This document shows, piece by piece, positions 1 through 9,345 of a DNA stretch of 64,000 nt (position 1 is the first letter of the stretch; each line of letters opens with the position of its first letter). The notes beneath the pieces are model-generated. The model worked only from the letters and a program-made list of their open reading frames with translations. It did not search any database and was not told the origin of the DNA. Position numbers and translations under genes: made by a program. Origin of the DNA: Schistosoma haematobium (taxonomy: Eukaryota > Platyhelminthes > Trematoda > Strigeidida > Schistosomatidae); contig NC_067196.1 in NCBI RefSeq assembly GCF_000699445.3, forward strand, positions 71,927,864-71,991,863, given 5' to 3'.

Positions 1-3000
1 GACCTCTCAGGTCGTCGACAACCCTCCGGAATCCAACAGTAGGTTTAACTCAACTGTTGTTGCTTCTCATAGCACCGTTGACGAATGGGTATAGGTTGTA
101 AGGAAGAAACAACGTAGGGATATAAAAGGGAATCCTGCCCCCGTAAAAGTAGTCAAAAAAATCGAAAGCTGATCATAGCGACAGATCAGTTATTTTTCAT
201 AGAATCGAGGATAGTGAGAGCTCTGAACCAAAAGCTCGTTTTGAGCATGACATTAGGTTATACGCTGGCGAAAAGGACCTAAAAATTGTAAATTTTCGGG
301 TTGTAAGACTTCGACAGAGAATGATGCCGAAGCCACTCTGGGTGAAGCACGAAGGCACTTAAACAGGCTTCAGATCTGTTACACCAATGCACGAAGCTTA
401 CTTAATAAGCGATCGGAACTAGGTGTACAGATTGACTCTACAAAGCCAGATATAATCGCAGTAACAGAAACCTGGCTGACACAGGCTATAGATAGTATAG
501 AACTTGATTTCGAGGGCTTTACGTTAGTAAGAGCCGACAGAACACAGAAGCGCAAAGGAGGGGGAGTAGCCCTATTCATTAGGAATGCTATCCCATTTAC
601 CATTATCGATAGTGTATCCCATGAGAGTGGGACGTGTGAATTAGTTAGTCTTCGCTTAAAATGCAAGGGACAAGAGCTGCTGATTGGTTTGGTCTATCGC
701 AGTCCAAGCTGTGAGGCAAATGAGATCCTGTTAAGCAGTCTCAATACTTGGTCCCAAAGTGGTCGATGTCTAATCCTAGGGGACTTTAATGCACCTATGG
801 TAGACTGGGAAAATCTGCGAACTAAATCGTCGGAGAATTCTTTCGAGCAGGAACTAGTTGATGGGGTTATCACATGTGCTCTAGTGCAACATGTGAAAGA
901 AGCGACAAGGTACGATCCGGACACTGAATCATCCTTATTAGATCTTATACTGACTCACTATGAGGATGATGTTGCGAACCTCCACCATATGCCACCCTTA
1001 GGTAAAAGTGACCACGCAGTTTTAACTTTTGACTTCCATATAACTGCCAGTCATGAGGACGCGTCAGTCCAGTCCAGACCCAACGTCTGGAAAGCAAACA
1101 TACCAGACACCATGCACTCAGCATCGTTAATAGATTGGACAATAGACCCAGAGTCCTCTATTGAAACGGCCTGTGACGCATTTCGAAAATCATACTTAAA
1201 AGTTACCACACCTCACATCCCTTGGACTGTACCAAAGGGGCCGAAAAACTCACCACCATAGTTCAGTAGGGAGGTCCGTATCCTTCTCCGTAAGAAAAGG
1301 AAAACGTGGGATAGATTTAGGTTACTGGGGACTGATGAGTCAAAATCTCAGTATCGAAAGGCTCGGAACACTTGTGCCTCGACCCTCCGTAAGTCTAGAA
1401 AATTGTACGAAGAAAAACTTGTTAAGGAATCCATAGAATGTCTTAAACGCTTGTATTCCTATATAAACCAAAGGACAAGGAGAAAAGGAAATATTCCTGC
1501 TCTATGGGGAGACAGCACTGCTTCATCATTAGTGGAGGACGACTTTGGTAAGGCTCAAGCGTTCTCAAACTACCTTAGCGACGTGTATACCATAGAAGCG
1601 CCCTTCTCGTCAGCGTATACAGATCCCCCCATACATACACTGGATAGCGTGACCATTAAAGAACTCGATGTCTTTGGTCTGCTAAATAAGCTTGACATAG
1701 GTAAATCCACGGGGCCCGATGAATTACATCCTAGGCTACTGAAGGAATTATCTAACTTCGTTGCAAGCCCTTTAAGTACATGCTTTAACCTATCCGTTAC
1801 GCAGGGTCGCTTACCGAAAGATTGGAAAAACGCCATAGTAAGTCCTGTCTTCAAAACAGGCACGAAACACAAACCTGAGAACTACCGCCCCGTTAGCCTA
1901 ACTAGTGTGGTTGTTAAAATATTAGAAAAGATTATTCGGAAGGAGCATCTCGATAAAAACCGGATCCTCTCGGAGAAGCAGCATGGCTTCAGAATAGGTT
2001 ATTCTTGTCTCACTAACTCATTAGTGGCTCGTGAAAGCTGGTGTGCTCTTAAGGACCAAAAGCTACCTGTAGACGTCGCCTTCATTGATTTCAGTAAAGC
2101 TTTTGATAAAGTTCCGCACAACCGGCTGTTATATAAGCTAAGAAAAGTCGGGATTGGAGGCAATTTATTGATGTGGATAAAAGACTTCTTAGTTGGGCGT
2201 CAACAAAGAGTTCGGGTGAACTCAAAGTTATCTAGCTGGGAAACTGTGCTTAGTGGAGTGCCCCAGGGTACAGTTTTGGGGCCAGTGCTATTCCTCTTGT
2301 ATGTAAATGACCTTCCTTGTATCCTATCATCATCGGTCTTGCTATATGCTGACGATGTCAAGATATGGAGAACGATACGATGTGAGGGTGATAGTTTATA
2401 ACTGCAAAGTGACCTAAAGAAGTTATCTGAATGGTCTCAAACATGGCAGTTGCCGATAAATACTTCCAAGTGTGTTGTGATGCATATCGGTCATCAAGGC
2501 ACAGATACATGCACGATGAATAACACTGAGCTACCTGTCGTCCAGACATATAATGACTTAGGAGTTATCGTTAGTCAAGACTTAAAGACTACTGCACACT
2601 GCCGTGCAATAGCCGCCAAAAGTTTTAGAACGTTATGGTCAATACGTAGGGCTTTTAGTCATGTCGACGCTAAGACGTTTTTGACTTTGTATACAGTGTT
2701 CGTACGTCCTAAACTTGAGTACTGCATACAAGCGGCCAGCCCCTGCCTAAAAAAAGACAGTGAGCTTCTGGAAAAGGTTCAGAGAACGGCGACTAAGCTG
2801 GTTCCCGGAATAGCGAAGCTTCCGTATGAATCTCGACTGGCCAAGCTGAACCTTTTCCCGTTGTCATATCGCAGAACTAGAGGCGACTTGATTACAGTCT
2901 GCAAATTGCTTAGTGATAAATTTGCACCTAACATGCCCTCATTTTTCTTGTCTTCCAAAACAGAGAATTTACGAGGACACTCCAAAAAAGTTCACAAGCC

Positions 3001-3195
3001 GAGAACAAATTACTTGTCAGCTGACTATCGACTTTCCCATCGAATCATCAACGAGTGGAATTCACTACCTCAGCACGTGGTTGAGGCTCCATCCGTCGAC
3101 TCTTTCAAAAGAAAGTTGGATCAACTGAGAGACCACCATTGCCAGGACTAACACAGGCCATCAGGCTTCCTGTCCTTCCCAAACTGAAACTGAAA
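1..3195 (+). mobile_element. CR1-like non-LTR retrotransposon (LINE), copy A, 5' end outside window
   Basis: The first ~280 bases carry decayed ORF1 sequence: a lysine/arginine-rich stretch, then a segment resembling the RNA-binding part of CR1 ORF1. It is also similar to the ORF1 at 28.8-29.8 kb. ORF2 (endonuclease plus reverse transcriptase) follows to 3151. The copy ends after a short 3' UTR in a tandem AAACTG-type tail near 3180-3194, as expected of a CR1-like LINE primed at its 3' end. It abuts the 3196-3990 repeat. The CR1/Jockey assignment rests on the VPQGTVLGPVLFLLYVNDLP box and C-terminal motifs. The exact family is not known to me. Confidence 0.85.
281..3151 (+). pseudogene. CR1-like ORF2: endonuclease-reverse transcriptase, two in-frame stops
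   Basis: One reading frame stays open from about 281 to 3151 apart from TAG at 1259-1261 and TAA at 2399-2401. No in-frame ATG was found at its 5' end. The N-terminal apurinic-type endonuclease shows TNARSLLNKR, an ETWLT motif, RKGGGVALF, VYRSPS, ILGDFNAP and GKSDHAVL. The reverse transcriptase shows STGPDELHPRLLKEL, NYRPVSLTS, FIDFSKAFDKVPHNRLLYKL (catalytic Asp), SGVPQGTVLGP and LLYADDVKIW (catalytic YADD). The C-terminus has the CR1-type YCIQAASPCLKKDSELLEKV segment. In life it would nick target DNA and reverse transcribe LINE RNA. It is broken only by the two nonsense codons, so it looks fairly young. Strand, frame and domains are clear. Confidence 0.88.
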
Positions 3196-3990
3196 GTCAC
3201 CTAGCGGAATATGTTTGAAATTAATCAATTCTGGTCACTTAATTTATCAGCAAATATGAGATATGAAACACGAATACACTGTTGAACTAATAATCAGAGT
3301 ACTACCTTATTTGTTAGGTAACAGTAAAGGTGCCACATGTATTCGGAATTTCACAACATTCTCAAACGTAGTGCAGGACCAGTGAAATGTCACTGAGCCC
3401 TAGCCAAATCATCCGGCAGTTGGATCACTGAATGTCGAACAGATCATCGTTCCCTGCCAAGGTCATGTACAACCAACGCGCATCAGTTATTAGTATGCCA
3501 TGGACTGACCCATGTGGCAGTCGTCTTACTTTCGTGCCATTCCGAAACACCGAGAGACGATGAATGAAGTATACTGAATCATTCAATTCAGAAGTAAGAA
3601 ATGAACAGGTCCGAAAATACATTTGAAAAGCTGTAGTGACGTACGTTTATCAAGAGAACGCAATTGGTATAATGGAAAGAACTATTATTATAACCATTTG
3701 TTCCACTGGTTATTTTACTATACTTGTTTGTTTAACTGTACTAAAGACATTCTTCCTTCCGTCGGTTGTGACCTTGCACGAACTTACGTTTGCTCAGTAG
3801 TTTCGCTTGTACTCCTTTGGCACGATCTCGGTATTATTCCGATATCACGAGATCGCCAACAAATATATATCGTCACAACCTTCAGTCACCTTCTGATTTC
3901 TGGTTTACCCGGAGGTTTAGCCTGTTCTGGTACGCAATCTTCTTGTAGTGATGACCATAGTCAAACGCGACTCGACGCCACACTACAAAG
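3196..3990 (+). repeat. Inverted duplicate, left copy (partner 26968-27757)
   Basis: About 795 bases, with the same sequence in reverse complement at 26968-27757. A 65-residue open frame inside it (3425-3622 here, 27324-27521 there) is identical in both. The unit holds about 435 bases of unclassified interspersed repeat, a complete 246-bp gypsy-type LTR, and about 110 bases of sequence internal to that LTR. Homology ends near 3990, where this copy continues with other sequence. A more diverged relative of the 3371-3545 part lies at 14041-14205. Confidence 0.85.
3632..3877 (+). mobile_element. Ty3/gypsy LTR (246 bp), 5' LTR type with adjoining leader
   Basis: Begins TGTAGTGACG and ends CGTCACA, so it has the TG...CA ends and short inverted repeats of LTRs. 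It matches the LTRs at 27069-27314 and 14554-14794. It is followed by the same leader sequence that follows the 5' LTR of the large gypsy element, and preceded by the same unclassified repeat. A 3.6-4.0 kb open frame over it is probably chance. Confidence 0.8.
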
Positions 3991-4190
3991 CTATCGATAT
4001 GTCGAGAAGCGTTTGGTCTAAGCTGGCTAGTAGTTGCAAAGGACGCGTAGCACGATGAGCTCTTTCGTGATCTGGAGCGGGTGCGCGACTGAGAGCTTTC
4101 AGCTAGGGTGTATTTAGCGAAACTAATGAAGTCAGCATCAATGTCGTAGACTTGACGAACTACCGCCATAAGTGCATAACAGAGGTGAGA
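3991..4190 (-). pseudogene. Possible gypsy gag fragment, head-to-head with the LTR
   Basis: The minus strand reads a serine/arginine-rich linker (SQSRTRSRSRKSSSC) then a degraded Cys/His segment resembling the single zinc-binding motif of schistosome gypsy Gag proteins. If so, it is a rearranged piece whose orientation opposes the LTR and leader beside it. The match is short and from motif reading only. A chance open frame is possible. Confidence 0.3.
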
Positions 4191-5139
4191 TTTTGAGTAC
4201 AGTAATTGTAGACGTAATGACTTGGTGAAAGTTTAAGTTGTTCAAAGGAGATTCACAACAGAAGTTTTGGGTTATTCTGACAACGATGATTATCACCAAA
4301 GATATCAACAACTCCAGTCAGAATCTCCCTGGATCAAGCGCATTAAATAAAGCCTTGCATTTAACAACAGACTTGTGGATGGTATTTCTTACTCTTCGTC
4401 AACCAATCCTTCATATTCAATTATATCATTACACAACCTACTCAATAAAAAGAGTATTCTATTGATTACAAGAACCTGCACAAACTTACGCTGCAATTTT
4501 TCCTTGTTCACTATTCAACCATGTAAAAAAGTTCTAGTGAGCCTCTGTTGCAGTGAAAATGTGATCTAGTTTCAAATCTCCTTGATGACATTCTTACCGA
4601 GAGCGGTTTTCGTCCTTTATTAAACGTCAGCGTGTTTACCAATGATTTATGCAAACGAGGTCCAATATCTACCTGAATGACTGTTAAACAAAGTAGAGCC
4701 TTTGAACTTTTGTCAGTTATTTTATTTTGTTTCCTTTCTGTTCATCTAAATACCCAAAGTCTGCTTATATTCAAATTTATTATTATTATTACTATAATGA
4801 TTGATCCCCGGATACATGAAATATTCTTCCCTTCCGTTCTCTTCTCTCTCGTTCTCTTTTTCCTTCCACATATATTCTGTTCGTAAACATCCCAAGTTTA
4901 TAGCTAGACACATTATCTTGTGTTGCACCTATGTAAATTAACTTTACACATTAATTTTATGTTCATCACGCATATATGACCCATACAAATTGATATTTGA
5001 GGATTATTCTCTGCAATTAATTGATACTTTCATAGCATTATTCTACGCAATTACTGCACAAACTCTTATTCTGCCGACAAATCTTACTGCATAGATGATT
5101 TGTTTTCTTATTTATTTATTTTACTTGCTTCGTGATACA
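4191..5139. other. No gene recognised
   Basis: AT-rich sequence with several short open frames and an ATT-repeat tract near 4778-4794. I see no recognisable protein family, RNA gene or LTR end here. Confidence 0.5.
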
Positions 5140-5918
5140 CATATATTAACTCTGCCTGTAGCTCTTCTAGGGCTGCCACCGGTCTCAAGCCCGAATAGAC
5201 AAAGAGGGTTAGGCGTAGGGTGGGTAACCCAACCCCATAAAAAATAACCTTGCTAAAACAACGCTAATCATAATAAACAAACTAAACCGTTTGAAATATG
5301 CACTTCTAGTTGGATGATCTTCCAAGAGAATTTAAACGCCTCATGGTGAAAGCCGAGATACTTCGAAAGTCATGGACTGGAAAAAAAGAATACTTAGTCA
5401 AAATACCAAAGAAAGGAGACCTGAAAAAATGTAAAAACTAAAGGGGAACCACATTGCCATCGGTACCAGGAAAAGTTTTCAACAAATTGTTACTGAACCT
5501 GATGAAAGATTTAGTAGACGCCAAACTCCGAGATCAACAAATCGGATGTCGTAAGGATTGGCGCTCACAGACGAAGTCGTGACACTACAAATCGACGCTG
5601 AACAATCAGATAAATGGAACTCGTCGCTATACATCAGCTTCCTTGACTATAAAAAGGCGTTTGGCAGTGTGGATAGGAGAACATTATGGATGCTTCTTCA
5701 ACACTAAGGGGTGGATACCTGAGAAGATTGTCAATACTATCCGGATTCATATGACGGGCTGCAGTGCAAAGTCGTGCATGGCGGAAAGTTGACAGATGCA
5801 TTCCAAGAATGGGCTGGAGCCAGACAAGGCTGATTACTCTCTTCTCTTCTTCTTTCTCCTAGTGGTTGGCTGGATTATGAGGACCTCGACACCTGATGGG
5901 AAGCATGGAATATAATGG

Positions 5919-6085
5919 ATGGCTTGGAATCAATTGGAAGATCTGGACTTCGCAGATGACCTGACCCTTCTATCCCATACAAACGAACAAATGCAGGTGA
6001 AGACAATCAGTGTAGTAACAGCCTCTACATCAACAGGCCCCAACATACACATAGGAAAAAGCAAGATCCTCAAATACAAAATGGA
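5919..6085 (+). pseudogene. RTE reverse transcriptase fragment with FADD active site
   Basis: The frame reads NQLEDLDFADDLTLLSHT, the palm motif C of RTE-clade reverse transcriptases, then the thumb-side NIHIGKSKILKYKMEN segment. It is cut by the inserted LINE tail at 6086 and resumes at about 6301 (GGGVPEGVKSFTYLDS). It would have been part of the polymerase of the SR2-like element and is non-functional here. Confidence 0.75.
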
Positions 6086-6290
6086 GAACAGTAATAATAA
6101 TATATTTCTGCATGAGCAGGTACACACCATTTTTACAAGCATGATCTACAAATCACAACATTTGTTGGCTCACAGCATGCTTCCTAACTCATTAAGTTTA
6201 TAGTTGTTATAAAGTAGTTTCAAAGAGCTCTTGCTGTAAACTATGACCCTAAGGAGACACGTACGTCAAGTTTGTTCCAGACGTCAGTAG
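6086..6290 (-). mobile_element. Severely 5'-truncated LINE 3' end with ATT-repeat tail
   Basis: Read on the minus strand, this is about 200 bases ending in an ATT repeat. It matches 16145-16350, the 3' end of the LINE that splits the large gypsy element. Here it interrupts the SR2-like RT between KMEN and GGGVPEG. A possible 5-bp target duplication, CAGTA, flanks it. Two copies sharing one 3' end and tail but differing in 5' extent is the usual signature of LINE insertion. Confidence 0.7.
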
Positions 6291-6905
6291 TAACCAAATC
6301 ATGCTTGGTGGAGGAGTTCCGGAAGGGGTGAAATCTTTCACGTACCTGGACAGCGCCACCAATGAACCAGGAAGATACAACGCGGACGTAAAAGTAAGGA
6401 CTGAAAAAACAGGGGTAGAATTTTCACAGTTGAAGAACATATGGAACTCAAAACAACTGTCAGACAACATTGAGGTTAGAATCTTCAATACGAACGTCAA
6501 AACAGTTCTACTGTACGGGGTTGAAGCTTCCAGAGCTACTTCAATCATAATAAAAATGTGCATCTATATATAAATAATTGTTTGCGCAAGATACTCCAGA
6601 TCCGTTGACTGGATACCATCAGCAGCATCCTACTGTGGGGAAACAAGCCAGCTTCAAGATGGAGAGAAAATTAGGAAAACATTCTGGAAGTGAATAGGAT
6701 ATACGTTACGGAAATCACTAAACTGTATCAAGAGGCAAAGACTAACTTGGGATCCTGAGGGGAAACGGAAGAGTTGAAGGCCACAGAACACACTGAGTAG
6801 GGAATCGGAGGCAGATATGAAAACGATGAATAGCAATCTGAAATAACTGGAAAGGGTTGCCCGGGACAGGGTTAGATGGAGAATGATGGTGGACAGCCTG
6901 TAAAT

Positions 6906-7414
6906 TTGTTATATACTTCGTTATCAATACTGCTCTACTAATAGACCTAGTCTTAAAATTGTAGATTTGTGATGATGTAACTGCCTGATCTACAAGACCT
7001 TATGTGGAAGTCACATCATTGTCTACATAAACACTTCGCATCCTAACAACCACCAATATATGGTGGATAACACATTTAGTCTAGAGATAGAACAATATAT
7101 TTAATATGAACAAAAGATGTGAGAAACACTCAAGAATGACCACGCCTGCAAGGCCAAGCCATGCCATCCGATTAATTGAATTCATTCTTCACCTCGGAAA
7201 AAATTATTTGGTGCTTCATGGAAATCAACATCTCATTACTGAACCCTTGGTTTTGGTAATGATAAGACAGTACCCATGTATGCTTTTGTTAATTGTTTCC
7301 GTAAAGTGCCCTAAAGTGTATTCAGTGAATGGGTAGAGAGAATGTTCAAAAGTATGTGATTCAATTCGTTGATTTCATATAAGAGAAACTTCTCATCGAA
7401 TGCATTCTATCTTA
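6906..7414. other. No gene recognised
   Basis: Unclassified sequence between the RTE tail and the CR1 3' end. A 76-residue open frame at 7106-7336 resembles nothing I know. Confidence 0.45.
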
Positions 7415-8532
7415 TTCAAATGGTTCAAATGGTTGTGGACGGAATAGAAGAAGCTTTCGCTTAACAGGCTTCCGTGTCTAGTAGCAGGGGATAACCAAAT
7501 CCTCCAGGCAGGAACCTAGGTATGTCAACAATAAAAGAGGAACAGAAATTGGTAAATCATAGTATGATGCTGTCCTTGGTCCTTAAGAATAGGTCAAGTT
7601 GCCTCTTGAAGAACTCCCGTGAAGTCGCTTGGACTAGCTCGGCTGGCAGCGAATTCCACCTTCTTACAACTCTTGAGGAGTAGAAGTTGTGTCTACATTC
7701 CGTCTTGCTTTGTTGTGTTTCCAGTTTCTGGGTGTTACCCCTTAGGTTATTATTCGAACTAAGCTTAAGTAGGTGTTTGAGAGGATGTCCAGAAGTGTTA
7801 AGAATACTATAAGCCATTAATAAATCACCTCTAAGACGCCTATACTCTAATGGGTAAAGGTTTAGTGATTGGAAGCGCTCTTCATAAGGTTTAAATCTGA
7901 GTCTTCGAACTGATTTCGTGGCTCGCGTAGAGCGGGATAGTTCTTCCAGCACACGACTGTCATACTCGATGTCAGCAGTGGGCTTCCTATATATGACTCC
8001 GACTAGGCACCTCAAAGTAGCAGACAATCTTACAGAGCACCATAATAACTCATCAAGATTGTTAAACTCATGGTTGTGAACTTGGTGTACCTCCAAGCAA
8101 GATCGTATGTATACGGCTACTCCACCTCCAATTCCTGTTTTTCTGTCGTTGCGTAACAAAGACATTCCAGGTGTTGCTAGCTCCTGGTCCGAGAACTGAG
8201 AAGATAACCAAGTTTCAGATATTCCTATCAAATGAACCTTATTAGCATTACTAAGTTCACGTAGCGCATCCATTTTATTTGGTAGACTCGCGGCGTTCAT
8301 GTATAAGCAGTTTATGCTTTCAATTTGAAACGTGTGAGCTTCTCCTTCCTGTTTGTCTGTATGAGCCTTATGTGAATTAACAGGTAGTCTACCTATATAA
8401 GGTTTGTCGAGTTGGTAGGCGCTGACGTTTACACGTCTTTTTTATAAACAAGACAGTCCACAAGTGGAATGGTCAGCTCCAACTTGCCTTTGTGTTTGGT
8501 CCTAGCTTCATATGGCCTGTCTGGGTGCATAT
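7415..8532 (-). mobile_element. CR1-like LINE, copy D, internally deleted, with 3' end
   Basis: On the minus strand it starts in the end of ORF1 (8532-8300), runs into ORF2, and ends with a 3' UTR and a roughly 9-bp tandem tail near 7415-7437 (two CCATTTGAA-like units). It belongs to the same family as the copies at 9286-13364 and 44803-46952, matching them over 8300-8532. Most of ORF2 has been removed by one internal deletion. At 8532 it changes abruptly to a + strand LINE. Confidence 0.8.
7557..8300 (-). CDS. 247-residue fused remnant of CR1 ORF2 (endonuclease N-part + C-terminal tail)
   Basis: Residues 1 to about 128 are the start of the CR1 endonuclease: MNAASLPNKMDALRELSNAN, ISETWLSS, GIGGGVAVYIRS and VGVIYRKPTADIEYD. 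The frame then passes without a stop into the C-terminal tail of the same ORF2 (ATKSVRRLRFKPYEERFQSL to the C-terminus). The GDFN and SDH endonuclease motifs and the entire polymerase palm are missing. The deletion is exactly in frame and the joined frame has no stop. It cannot be an active endonuclease or RT. Whether it is expressed is unknown; it may simply be a deletion product whose frame has not yet decayed. Confidence 0.6.
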   Translation of the reverse strand: MNAASLPNKMDALRELSNANKVHLIGISETWLSSQFSDQELATPGMSLLRNDRKTGIGGGVAVYIRSCLEVHQVHNHEFNNLDELLWCSVRLSATLRCLVGVIYRKPTADIEYDSRVLEELSRSTRATKSVRRLRFKPYEERFQSLNLYPLEYRRLRGDLLMAYSILNTSGHPLKHLLKLSSNNNLRGNTQKLETQQSKTECRHNFYSSRVVRRWNSLPAELVQATSREFFKRQLDLFLRTKDSIIL

Positions 8533-9285
8533 ATCAACCATCACTTATTATGATATCTGAAGCCTGGACTAACAGTAATATTTCCGACCGAAGTATATCT
8601 CTTGATAACTATTTTCTATATAGAAGCGATAGATTGAATGGACGAGGCGGAGGATGCCTTATTTACGCTCACTCTAGCCTAAACCCACTGCTATGTGATA
8701 TGCCTGAACTAAACAAACTGAAGGATTCGGTGTGGATTGTATTAAAGCCGTCGAATTCCGTTACCTTACTGCTCGGCTGTGTTTATCGTCAACCTAACGC
8801 ATCAATAGATGAAATAGCAGTATTTTCGGAGGTATTCACACTAGCATCATCCCTTTCATTCACAGGCAAGCCCATTTGTGGTGACTTCAATACGCCCGAA
8901 ATTTCTTGGCTGCCAGCCAAAGCGCCGAGACGTTATGAATCATTTATTGAATGTCTAGAGCTTGGACAATGGACTCAGTATGTCGATAGCCCTACCAGAC
9001 ATCAAAACATCTTAGACTTAGTCTTTACCAGTGGCCTAATCCCCAATACTTTGTATATTGGAAAAAAAGTTCCTAGGTAGTGATCATAGCATTGTCATAT
9101 GCAGCCTTAATGTAAAAACCACAACCGGCAGAAGTAAAACCGTAACACTTCGTAAAAACTATCGCAAGGTTGATTGGAATAACTTCCACAATTATCTAAG
9201 AAGCACTGATTGGAGAACTTTCTTTACCTCAAGCAATACGGACACATTAACCAATATATTTTATCACAACGTCAAAAGTTTTCCC
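8533..9285 (+). pseudogene. LINE endonuclease domain fragment, + strand, frameshifted
   Basis: The + strand reads IMISEAWTNSNISD, then LYRSDRLNGRGGGCLIYAHS, LLLGCVYRQPNAS, ICGDFNTPEISW and ILDLVFTSG. After a frameshift near 9055 it reads LGSDHSIVICSL. These are the Glu, Asp-Asn and Asp-His motifs of a non-LTR endonuclease. It belongs to a different family from the CR1 copies on either side, both of which are on the minus strand. It carries no polymerase. The ends at about 8532 and 9285 are sharp switches of strand and family. Confidence 0.75.
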
Positions 9286-9345
9286 AGGTTTTCCGGTGTA
9301 TTCAGGTTAAGCACCTTGTTGTTTAGATTTGAGTCCTCGAACTGA

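Larger units (their letters stand above)
5140..6905 (+). mobile_element. SR2-like RTE-clade LINE, decayed and internally deleted
   Basis: The start (about 5140-5290) resembles the 5' region common to schistosome SR2/RTE elements. It passes directly into reverse transcriptase sequence near 5310, so the endonuclease is missing. RT traces include LPREFK near 5325, a GTTLPSVPGKVFNKLLLN segment near 5450, and the catalytic LDFADDLTLLSHT at 5943-5985. They continue to QLKNIWNSKQLS and VRIFNTNVKTVLLYG (6427-6520), and end with the RTE tail near 6850-6900 (LERVARDRVRWRMMVDSL). Many stops and shifts divide it. A 205-base minus-strand LINE tail is inserted at 6086-6290. Confidence 0.8.

Noticed and set aside
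3623..4021. 132-codon + frame over the LTR (also 144 codons at 26889-27323 and 156 codons at 14393-14863 on -)
   Set aside because: All three are translations of the same gypsy LTR joined to different flanks, not a conserved gene.
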